Below are positions 33,149-41,121 of a stretch of 64,000 nucleotides of DNA, one piece after another. The translations under genes were made by a program, and so were the position numbers. Position 1 is the first letter of the stretch; each line of letters opens with the position of its first letter. Below the pieces are notes generated by a model. It ran no database searches, was not told the origin of the DNA, and saw nothing but the letters and a program-made list of their open reading frames with translations. This stretch comes from Roseiconus nitratireducens (GTDB lineage Bacteria > Planctomycetota > Planctomycetia > Pirellulales > Pirellulaceae): assembly GCF_008629675.1 (NCBI RefSeq), contig NZ_VWOX01000023.1, positions 1-64,000 of the forward strand. The letters are read 5' to 3'.

Positions 33149-35755
33149 ATGACTCAGGAATTGACATCCAATCCGCCGCCTGACGATTTCGACGCAATCG
33201 ATCGGGACGAACTCGGCAACGACGACGACGCGCTGGTCGCTGCGATGTTGTCCGAGGCGTACGATGCGCCGCCGGTTCCCAGCACGTTGGCCCAACGGCT
33301 GGACGACGGAATCGCGGAACAGTGGGGAGCCTCACCGGGGCTGGCTCCACGACGTCGCGGCGTGGTCGCACTTGCCGGCAGCACGCGACAATCAATCGTG
33401 CGAGTCTGGCCGCTGGTCGCCGGGCTGGCCGCGGTGATTCTGTTCGCAGTTTTCTTGACCGGCGGCTCCGGGAACTACGCGTGGGCGACCGTGGTCGACG
33501 CGATTCGACAACAAGGATTGATCCAGATTCAACAATCCGACAGCACACGGTGGCTGGACCTTTCCAAGCAAGTGGCCGGCGAACAGAACCGCCAGCACGT
33601 TCGCTGGATCGATTTGAAGAAGCGGACCGTGGTCACGCGTGTGGGGCATTCGATCCAATCTCGGTCGCTGCCCCCGGCGACGGCGACCGGATCCCAGGAT
33701 GAATCATTGCTGGCGGCCTTTTTGTGTGGAGAATCGATTTCGGTCGACACGGTGGAACGCTTTCGCGGCGTTCGGGTCCTGAAACAGAACTGGGATCGTC
33801 GCGAGAAACACGACGAGCAGTTCGTGGACCTGCGTGTGCAGTTGAAAACAGAAGCGGACAAACGTTACTCGTTGGCCTTGCACCTGAATCCAAAGTCCGG
33901 GTTGCCGGTCGCGGTCGGATCCACGACGTCCAAAGAACAGATCCCCGTGGCAAACGTCGCGATCGAGTACCCCAACGAATCGACCGAAGCGTTCCGGGTG
34001 GCTCGACTGGAATCCGAACCAGAAAGCCGGACCACCGATCGGACCGACACGGCCGACCGGGAGCGTTCCGATGCCGACGGCAACGACCAAGGCCGCTCGG
34101 AGGCGGATCCCGCCCTGACGCCTGGCGATGCCGTCGCACCTTCGCAGCCCTCCGCCCAGGTGTCGCAGAATGTCGCCAGCTTGCCGATCGGGGCGGCCAA
34201 ACAATGGCTGCCGGTGCAGGTGGTTTCGCGCAGCGACGCCGACGTCTCCTTTGCGGTTGACGCGTCGCTGGAGAAGTTGTGGGCGGACAACGACGTCCAG
34301 CCGGTCCGCACGGCAACCGACTTGCAGCTGTTGCGACGTGCCTACCTGGATCTTGCCGGCAGAATCCCGACCGTGACGGAAGTTCGGTCGTTCTTGAACG
34401 CACCCGAAGAGGATCGCTATGAGCGATTGGTGGATCAACTGCTCGACAGCCCGGACCACGCCTCACAACTCGCGGCGGTGTGGCGTTCGTTCTTGATTCC
34501 CGAAGGCGTCGACCTGGATGCCTTTGGCGGTCGCCAAGCGTTTGAGAAATGGTTGGCGGGTCGCTTTGCCGCCGGTGAACCGTACGACCAGATCGTTCAG
34601 AAACTGTTGTTGGCTGACGGCCGATTGTCGCAATCCGGTCCCCTGCTGTTTTACTCGGCGCTCAAGCTGGACGCCCACCAACTGGCCGCCCGCACGTCTC
34701 GGGTCTTTCTGGGTATGCGGTTGGAATGCGCCCAATGCCACGACCATCCGTTCGAGTCCTGGACGCAAAAGGATTTTTGGAGCTTTGCGGCGTTCTTCGC
34801 TCGCATCTCACGTCCCAAGGGCGAGCTGGAATCGGTGTCGACGGTCATGCGTGTCCAAGACATCAATCGAGGCGAGGTGATGTTGCCGGAAACGGACATC
34901 GTCGTCGCGCCGCGATTCCTGGGAGAACCAAACACGCCGGCTGAGTCCGATCCCGATGGCGGTGCATCGGCCCGTCGTGACCGTTTGGCAAGTTGGCTGA
35001 CCGATCCGCAGAACCCGTATTTCGCTAGGGCAACCGTCAACCGCGTCTGGAGCCAATTGCTGGGCCGCGGCATCGTCGATCCGGTCGATGACTTTGGTGA
35101 AAACAACCCGCCGGTCTCACCGGAGCTGCTGGATGTTTTGGCCAGCCAGTTCATCGACAGCGGATTCGATTTGAAAACGCTGATCCGCACGATCGCGCTC
35201 TCCAAGGCCTATCGGTTGTCCAGCGGTTCGGAAGGACAATCAACCTCGGAAGACGATGCCGAGCAGCGGTTGGAGTTGTTTGCCCAGATGAACGTGAAGA
35301 CGTTGACGGCGGAACAGCTTTATGACTGCATCGCGGTGGCAACGCTTTTGGACCAGAACAACGGCGGCGGGATGGAGGACTACACGCTGCAGAGATTCGG
35401 CAACACCCAGCGGGAAGCCTTTTTGCAACAGTTTTCAACGCCGGCGGCAAGCCGATCGGAATACTTGTCGGGCATCCCGCAGGCGTTGATGTTGATGAAC
35501 GGATCGCTGACCAACGGCGCGACCGGGGAACAGAGCAGCGGCTTGATACGGTCCCTGCAAGCACCCTTCTTTACCGACCGCCAACGCATCGATGTGCTGT
35601 TCATGGCAACGCTGTCCCGGCCGGCCAGTCCGGAGGAAGCCGACCTGTTGGCGGAGTTCGCCCCCGCGGACGCTTCGCCGGAGCAACGCACCGCCGCGAT
35701 GTCGGATCTGCTTTGGGCATTGATCAACAGCTCGGAGTTCACCTTCAACCACTAA
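33149..35755 (+). CDS. Anti-sigma-like membrane segment fused to DUF1549-DUF1553
   Basis: The 868-residue protein joins two normally separate things. Residues 1-80 are cytoplasmic, acidic and helical, with no zinc-binding HxxxCxxC. A single membrane span lies at about 84-104 (VWPLVAGLAAVILFAVFLTG). After WATVVDAIRQQ comes a roughly 180-residue sheet-rich domain resembling the sensor part of planctomycete or RseB/LolA-like anti-sigma proteins. DUF1549 begins near 369 (LQLLRRAYLDLAGRIPTVTE), a CxxCH (ECAQCHDHPFESW) lies near 526, and DUF1553 begins near 610 (RLASWLTDPQNPYFARATVN). The usual N-terminal cytochrome segment is missing and replaced by the anti-sigma-like part. It directly follows the sigma gene (AGGAG before the ATG), so it probably holds the sigma factor at the membrane; that is inference. 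Confidence 0.85.
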   Translation: MTQELTSNPPPDDFDAIDRDELGNDDDALVAAMLSEAYDAPPVPSTLAQRLDDGIAEQWGASPGLAPRRRGVVALAGSTRQSIVRVWPLVAGLAAVILFAVFLTGGSGNYAWATVVDAIRQQGLIQIQQSDSTRWLDLSKQVAGEQNRQHVRWIDLKKRTVVTRVGHSIQSRSLPPATATGSQDESLLAAFLCGESISVDTVERFRGVRVLKQNWDRREKHDEQFVDLRVQLKTEADKRYSLALHLNPKSGLPVAVGSTTSKEQIPVANVAIEYPNESTEAFRVARLESEPESRTTDRTDTADRERSDADGNDQGRSEADPALTPGDAVAPSQPSAQVSQNVASLPIGAAKQWLPVQVVSRSDADVSFAVDASLEKLWADNDVQPVRTATDLQLLRRAYLDLAGRIPTVTEVRSFLNAPEEDRYERLVDQLLDSPDHASQLAAVWRSFLIPEGVDLDAFGGRQAFEKWLAGRFAAGEPYDQIVQKLLLADGRLSQSGPLLFYSALKLDAHQLAARTSRVFLGMRLECAQCHDHPFESWTQKDFWSFAAFFARISRPKGELESVSTVMRVQDINRGEVMLPETDIVVAPRFLGEPNTPAESDPDGGASARRDRLASWLTDPQNPYFARATVNRVWSQLLGRGIVDPVDDFGENNPPVSPELLDVLASQFIDSGFDLKTLIRTIALSKAYRLSSGSEGQSTSEDDAEQRLELFAQMNVKTLTAEQLYDCIAVATLLDQNNGGGMEDYTLQRFGNTQREAFLQQFSTPAASRSEYLSGIPQALMLMNGSLTNGATGEQSSGLIRSLQAPFFTDRQRIDVLFMATLSRPASPEEADLLAEFAPADASPEQRTAAMSDLLWALINSSEFTFNH

Positions 35756-35864
35756 TCCCCAGCGATCCTCCTGCTCTTCAAAACGTTTGGCCTGTGCCAA
35801 CGCCACCGGCGGGACGCCTCCCGCAACCTCCTCGACTCACACAACCGCCTTGGGAATCTGATCC

Positions 35865-37196
35865 ATGTCGCACCTTCTGAACCGACGAGCCTTGATTGAA
35901 TCGATGGCTGCCGGCTTGGGCACCGTCAGCGCCAGCGGCTGGTTTCCGGCATTCGCCCAGGCCGCCGCGGCGGACCCGAACCGACGCCGACACTGCATCT
36001 TGCTGTGGATGAGCGGCGGTCCGACGCAAACGGACACGTTCGACATGAAGCCGAACCATGAAAACGGGGGCGAGTTCCAGGAAGTCCAGACCGCCGTCCC
36101 CGGTTTGCGGTTCAGTGAACACCTGCCCAAGCTGGGACAAATGTCTGACAAGCTGGCGGTTCTGCGGGGCCTGTCGACCAAGGAGGGCGACCACGGTCGC
36201 GGGACCTATCTGATGCGAACCGGGCAAAAACCGATGGGACCGATCCAGTACCCTTGCATCGGTTCCTCACTGGCCAAACAGCTGGCCGAAGACGAACTGA
36301 CGCTGCCCAGCAACGTCAGCATTGGAACCTACCGGGCTTTCAACCAGGACGCGTTCAGCCCCGGCTTTCTGGGGCCGCGGTTCGGCCCCCTGTTCGTCGG
36401 TGCGGCGGACGTTCCCGGTGCGGTGGTCAACGACGACGAAGGGTTCCCCAACCTGCAGGTTCAGTCACTGCAGCGAGCCGGCGGAATCACCGACCAACGC
36501 ATGCAACAACGGCTGAAGATCTGGCGGCGCCTGCAATCCCAATTCGTTTCGACGCGTCAGGCCGGCGCTGCCGGGACCCACAACGAAGTCTACGAGGGTG
36601 CCGTCCAGTTGATGAACAGTGACGACGCCAAAGCGTTCGATCTGTCCGGGGAACCAAAGAAACTGCGGGAAGCGTACGGGGCAAACGTTTTCGGTCAGGG
36701 TTGTTTGATGGCCCGTCGTTTGATCCAGCGCGGGGTCCCCTTCGTTGAGGTTTCACTGGGCACCAACAGCGGCGGTGTCGGCTGGGACACGCACAGCGAC
36801 AACTTCAACGCCGTCGAGCGGCTGTCAAAAGTGCTGGACGACGGTTGGGGAACGCTGATGCGCGACTTGGAAGACCACGGATTGTTGGAATCGACCACGA
36901 TCCTGTGGATGGGTGAATTCGGCCGCACCCCGTCGATCAATTCCACCGGCGGACGCGACCATTTCCCCAACGCGTGGACCAGCGTGTTGGCCGGCGGAGG
37001 CATCGCGGGCGGTCAAGCCTACGGAGCGACCAGCGCTGACGGCCAGGCCGTGGAATCCGGGCAGATCGGCGTGCAGGATCTGCTGAGCACCCTGTGCAAG
37101 GCTTTGGGTCTGGGTGGTGCACCGAGCAACATGTCGCCCAGCGGACGTCCGATCCCAATTTCCGAAGGCAACGTGATCGAGGACGTCCTGGCATGA
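35865..37196 (+). CDS. DUF1501 secreted protein
   Basis: The 443-residue protein has a twin-arginine-like N-terminus (NRRALIESMAAGLG) and DUF1501 landmarks: HCILLWMSGGPTQTDTFDMK, GDHGRGTYLMRTG, TTILWMGEFGRTPSINSTGG with GRDH following, and the closing EGNVIEDVLA. Like its counterpart at 16-17.5 kb it follows a DUF1549/DUF1553 gene, here after 109 bases. It belongs to the alkaline-phosphatase-like fold; the substrate is unknown. Its stop codon overlaps the ATG of the EF-hand gene by four bases, tying the DUF1549/DUF1501 module to the MoxR cluster downstream. Confidence 0.92.
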   Translation: MSHLLNRRALIESMAAGLGTVSASGWFPAFAQAAAADPNRRRHCILLWMSGGPTQTDTFDMKPNHENGGEFQEVQTAVPGLRFSEHLPKLGQMSDKLAVLRGLSTKEGDHGRGTYLMRTGQKPMGPIQYPCIGSSLAKQLAEDELTLPSNVSIGTYRAFNQDAFSPGFLGPRFGPLFVGAADVPGAVVNDDEGFPNLQVQSLQRAGGITDQRMQQRLKIWRRLQSQFVSTRQAGAAGTHNEVYEGAVQLMNSDDAKAFDLSGEPKKLREAYGANVFGQGCLMARRLIQRGVPFVEVSLGTNSGGVGWDTHSDNFNAVERLSKVLDDGWGTLMRDLEDHGLLESTTILWMGEFGRTPSINSTGGRDHFPNAWTSVLAGGGIAGGQAYGATSADGQAVESGQIGVQDLLSTLCKALGLGGAPSNMSPSGRPIPISEGNVIEDVLA

Positions 37197-39010
37197 TTCC
37201 CTTTCGGTCCCGAATTCCCGTTTCCGTTGGTCTGGCAGTTTGCCTGGCAACACTGGTGGCAATCCATCTGGCGTGCGCCCGTGCGTTGACCGCCGACGAG
37301 CCCGCCGCGTCGCCCGAGGAGGTTTCGCTGCCGGTGACGACGTCGGTCAAGTCGATCGCTCGGGCGTCCAGGCCGTCACCAGATGCCGGCATGCCGGATT
37401 TGATGCAAAGACCGGCGGCACCGGCCACGCTGCCGGCCGAACGGTTCCCGCAATACCGAACCGGTTACCATCGCGCGGAAGGGTTCTCCAGCGCCACCGA
37501 TCGGAGTGGCGAGATCCGCTTCCTGCTGAACGATCCGTCCCTGGTCGAACGGGTCGGGCGCCCCTTGCTGATCACCGTGACCGCCTTCCTTGACGGAAAA
37601 CCGTTCACCGAGAGGTTCCAAGACAAAAGCAAAGCGCTGGTTGCCCTCCCGCTCAGCGATCCGGCAACGGACTCGGGTTCTGGCTCGCCCGAGAATTCTG
37701 ATGCACCCGAAAGCAACCCGCTCTCCGACACACCGGAGGCCGACCCACCGGAGGCGTCGTCACCGCCCGACCCGGCGGAGCAAACGGAGCCCGAGAGCGA
37801 TGCCGCAGCGTCCCCTTCCGAGCAAGATGCTTCCGAGCAAGATGCGGGATCCGACGATGCTTCCGCCGACGATCCTCCTGAGGAATCGCCAACAACGGAG
37901 CCCCCGACGCAGCCCCCGTATCAGCTGGCGAGTTCCGCCGAAGAAACGATGCGGCGTTATCGAGCCGCCGTTGGTGAAGACGTCACCGCCGCGGAAGCGG
38001 AGTGGATGCTGACGCATTGGGTCGACGGCCCGTCGCTGTTGGTATTGCACCCGTACTTCCAAGGTTTTCGCGCCGACCAACGCCCGGCATTCCGCGTGCT
38101 CGATCGCGACGGCGACGGTACCGTTTCGAAGGAGGAATTGGCAACGGCCAAGGAAACGCTTCAGCAATGTGACGCCAACCGCGACGACGTCGTGGACGTG
38201 TTGGAGATTTCTCGCTCACCCGCGGCTACAAGCGGTCAAGACGTCCCGCCGCCCCCGCAACCGGTTCTGATCCTGGTCTCCGAACTGCAGAGCATCATCA
38301 ACGGACAGATCGAGCAGTTTGAACCCTGGCGTTCTTTCGATTCGGACGGCAACGAGAACATCGATGCCGACGAGCTGGAGACGCTGGCTTCACGCCGACC
38401 GGACATCGAACTTGCGGTCCGCTTCGACACCCAGGAAAACGGGCATTCGAAATTGCGTTTGACCGCTGTCGCGGCTGAGCTCCGCCCGGCACTGCAGGTG
38501 ACGACGCAGGCTGGCGAAATCGAGCTCCGGTGGCCCGGCGCCACGCTGAATTTCGCGGCAGTCCAGGGCGCCGCATCGGACCAGATTTCCGTCGGCGCGG
38601 TGATCGATGGGTATCCCCTGTTGCCAGCCTTGGACCCCAACGGCGACGGCCGTCTGACGATCCGCGAATTGCGTCAATTGGACCAATCCTTGAATCGTTT
38701 CGACAGCGACCAGGACGGCCAGCTGACGGCAGCCGAGACCCGACCGCCGGTGCGGGTCTGCTTCGGGCTTGGCGGAACGGTCCATCGAGAACTGGCCGGC
38801 ATTCGAACCACCCCGCCCGGCGAAGTCGCGCCGATCGTGACGGGGCCGGAATGGTTCGTTCGCATGGATCGCAATCACGACAACGACTTGACACGCCGCG
38901 AATTCCCCGGAACCGCGGAGCAATTTGATTCTTTGGACGCGGACGGTGACTCTCTGGTCAGCGCCGCCGAAGCGAACACATTCGACGCCAAATCCAAAAA
39001 CGCAGAATAA
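37193..39010 (+). CDS. Secreted multi-EF-hand calcium-binding protein
   Basis: The 605-residue protein has a signal peptide (VSVGLAVCLATLVAIHLACA). A low-complexity Pro/Glu/Ser/Asp tether lies at about 155-245, and then a domain with at least seven EF-hand loops: DRDGDGTVSKEE, DANRDDVVDVLE, DSDGNENIDADE, DPNGDGRLTIRE, DSDQDGQLTAAE, DRNHDNDLTRRE and DADGDSLVSAAE. Each places acidic or Asn residues at the calcium positions, so it should bind calcium outside the cytoplasm. I chose the ATG at 37193, which overlaps the DUF1501 stop, over a longer frame from 37094. The MoxR gene begins two bases after its stop, so it belongs to the operon, possibly as a calcium-dependent structural or sensory part. 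Confidence 0.9.
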   Translation: MIPFRSRIPVSVGLAVCLATLVAIHLACARALTADEPAASPEEVSLPVTTSVKSIARASRPSPDAGMPDLMQRPAAPATLPAERFPQYRTGYHRAEGFSSATDRSGEIRFLLNDPSLVERVGRPLLITVTAFLDGKPFTERFQDKSKALVALPLSDPATDSGSGSPENSDAPESNPLSDTPEADPPEASSPPDPAEQTEPESDAAASPSEQDASEQDAGSDDASADDPPEESPTTEPPTQPPYQLASSAEETMRRYRAAVGEDVTAAEAEWMLTHWVDGPSLLVLHPYFQGFRADQRPAFRVLDRDGDGTVSKEELATAKETLQQCDANRDDVVDVLEISRSPAATSGQDVPPPPQPVLILVSELQSIINGQIEQFEPWRSFDSDGNENIDADELETLASRRPDIELAVRFDTQENGHSKLRLTAVAAELRPALQVTTQAGEIELRWPGATLNFAAVQGAASDQISVGAVIDGYPLLPALDPNGDGRLTIRELRQLDQSLNRFDSDQDGQLTAAETRPPVRVCFGLGGTVHRELAGIRTTPPGEVAPIVTGPEWFVRMDRNHDNDLTRREFPGTAEQFDSLDADGDSLVSAAEANTFDAKSKNAE

Positions 39011-39012
39011 CG

Positions 39013-40086
39013 ATGGCCAACCGTCTTGATGAAATGACCAAGCCCAGTTCCAACGGGCCGCTGAAGAAGACAAACGATCAAACGATCGACGTGTCCCAGG
39101 CGGTTGATCAACTGCACGAACACATGACCACGCTGCGGTCGCAATTGAGCGGCATCATCGTCGGCCAGGAGGCCGTGGCAGAACAACTGTTGATCGGATT
39201 GCTCTGCCGCGGACACTGCATCCTTCAGGGGATGCCCGGACTGGCCAAAACGATGCTCGTGTCCACCTTGGCATCGTTGACCGACCTGACCTTCCGGCGG
39301 GTTCAATTCACGCCGGATCTGATGCCCGGCGACATCACGGGAACCGAAGTTCTGGAAGAGGATCACACGACGGGAAAACGCGTGTTTCGCTTCGTCGAAG
39401 GCCCCCTGTTCGGCAATGTGATTCTGGCCGACGAAATCAACCGCACGCCGCCGAAGACTCAGAGCGCTCTGCTGGAAGCGATGCAGGAGCGTCAATTGAC
39501 GGTGTGCGGACAGACCTATCAACTTCCCGACCCGTTCTTCGTCCTGGCGACGCAAAACCCGGTTGAAACCGAAGGCACCTATCCGCTGCCGGAGGCTCAA
39601 CTGGACCGCTTCCTGCTGAAGATCCACGTGCGATACCCCAGCCGCGAAGAAGAACTGGAGATCGCGCGACGGCAGACGACCGACTACCACTTTGAAACCA
39701 AGAAGGTGTTGGACGAACAACAAATTCAACAAATGCAATCGCTGGTGCGCAGCGTGGTGGTCTCCGATCACGTCTACAACGCCGCCCTGGATCTGGTGCG
39801 TGGAACGCGACCGGAAGAAGGGACGATGTCGGCCGAATTGAAGAACATGGTCCAGTGGGGCGCCGGGCCTCGCGCGACGATCTCACTCCTGATGGCGGCC
39901 AAAGCGAGGGCCTTGCTCAACCGTCGCTGTCACACCACCAGTGAAGACTTGATCGCTGTGGCCCCGCCGGTGCTGCGTCATCGAATCATCCTGACGTTCA
40001 ACGCGGAAGCGGCGGGCGTCGACGCCGACTCCGTCTTGGAAAGGATCATTGCCGAAACCCCGTCCCTGAAGAAGAGTTCCGTTTGA
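39013..40086 (+). CDS. MoxR family AAA+ ATPase
   Basis: A cytoplasmic chaperone-like ATPase that works with VWA proteins to assemble or activate protein complexes. The 357-residue protein has a Walker A motif GMPGLAKT at 73-80, Walker B VILADEIN at about 136-143, a sensor-1 region (FFVLATQNPVETEGTYPLPE) and the family landmark LPEAQLDRFLLK. The C-terminal lid contains GAGPRATISLLMAAKARAL, also typical of MoxR. Length is normal. It lies directly upstream of a DUF58 gene and two VWA genes, the classical MoxR arrangement. Confidence 0.95.
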   Translation: MANRLDEMTKPSSNGPLKKTNDQTIDVSQAVDQLHEHMTTLRSQLSGIIVGQEAVAEQLLIGLLCRGHCILQGMPGLAKTMLVSTLASLTDLTFRRVQFTPDLMPGDITGTEVLEEDHTTGKRVFRFVEGPLFGNVILADEINRTPPKTQSALLEAMQERQLTVCGQTYQLPDPFFVLATQNPVETEGTYPLPEAQLDRFLLKIHVRYPSREEELEIARRQTTDYHFETKKVLDEQQIQQMQSLVRSVVVSDHVYNAALDLVRGTRPEEGTMSAELKNMVQWGAGPRATISLLMAAKARALLNRRCHTTSEDLIAVAPPVLRHRIILTFNAEAAGVDADSVLERIIAETPSLKKSSV

Positions 40087-40149
40087 GACGACGTCCGCCG
40101 GTCATCAACTTCCCAACCAGATCCCCACCTCCGCTTGCCCCCGATCCCG

Positions 40150-41121
40150 ATGTTCCGTCTCTTTCAACGTCGCAAAGCCGAGACGCCCATCCCGGAGACA
40201 CGTTCCGTGTCACCGGGATACGCCGAGCTTGTCGACCCGCAAGTGATGGATCAGATCGGACACCTGGAACTGTTGTCGCGGAGCGTGGTCGACGGTTTGT
40301 TGGCGGGCAAACATCGTTCCAGCACCAAGGGCGGTTGCTGCGAGTTCGCGCAACACCGCCAGTACGCACCGGGCGATGAAATTCGGCAGATCGATTGGCA
40401 GGTCTACGCCAGGAACGATCGGTACTTCATTCGTCAGTTCGAAGAAGAAACCAATTTGCATGCGATGTTGGCCGTCGACGCCAGCGGTTCGATGCAATTC
40501 GGATTGTCCACGCCCAGCAAATTGGAGTTCGCTAAGCAGGCGGCCGCCTGTTTGGCCCGGTTGTTGTTGCACCAGCGCGACGCCGTGGGCTTGACCGTGC
40601 TGCACGAAGAACGCGGGATGTTCATCCCGGCCAAACAACATGCGGCGCATTTGCGGGCGATCCTGGCGACGCTGCAATCGGCCCGTGCCAGCGGAGCCGG
40701 CGGTTTGGGAGCCCAAATCCAGCACTGCGCGGCTCGTCAACGGCGTCGTGGACTATTCGTCCTGTTTTCCGACTGCTTCGGGGACCTGCAGGAACTTGCC
40801 ACGGCCCTGAAGATCGTTCGCGCCCGCGGCCACGACGTGGTCGTGATGCACGTTCTGGCGCCCGAAGAATTGTCGTTCGATTTTCGTCGCTGGTCGGCTT
40901 TCGAATCGCTGGAGGTCTCCGGACAACGGATCCAACTGGATCCACCGGCGGTGCGCGCCCAGTACCTGCAACGGATCGGTCGCTTTCTGGCCGACCTAGA
41001 GGAATTGGTGGTCGGCTTGGGAGGAGACTATGTCCGCCTGTCGACCGCTTCGGATCTGGCTGACGCACTGGGCTGGTTTTTGCGCAATCGATCAGCGCGT
41101 CGGGGGGCGGTTCACCGATGA
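40150..41121 (+). CDS. DUF58 protein (VWA-related)
   Basis: The 323-residue protein carries the DUF58 signature: GGCCEFAQHRQYAPGDEIRQ followed by IDWQVYARNDRYFIRQFEEE and then LAVDASGSMQF, a DxSxS metal-ion site of VWA type. DUF58 proteins are regular partners of MoxR ATPases. I chose the ATG at 40150 over an in-frame TTG at 40135. The stop overlaps the start of the next gene (ATGA). No membrane span or signal peptide is seen, so it probably acts on the cytoplasmic face together with MoxR. Confidence 0.92.
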   Translation: MFRLFQRRKAETPIPETRSVSPGYAELVDPQVMDQIGHLELLSRSVVDGLLAGKHRSSTKGGCCEFAQHRQYAPGDEIRQIDWQVYARNDRYFIRQFEEETNLHAMLAVDASGSMQFGLSTPSKLEFAKQAAACLARLLLHQRDAVGLTVLHEERGMFIPAKQHAAHLRAILATLQSARASGAGGLGAQIQHCAARQRRRGLFVLFSDCFGDLQELATALKIVRARGHDVVVMHVLAPEELSFDFRRWSAFESLEVSGQRIQLDPPAVRAQYLQRIGRFLADLEELVVGLGGDYVRLSTASDLADALGWFLRNRSARRGAVHR

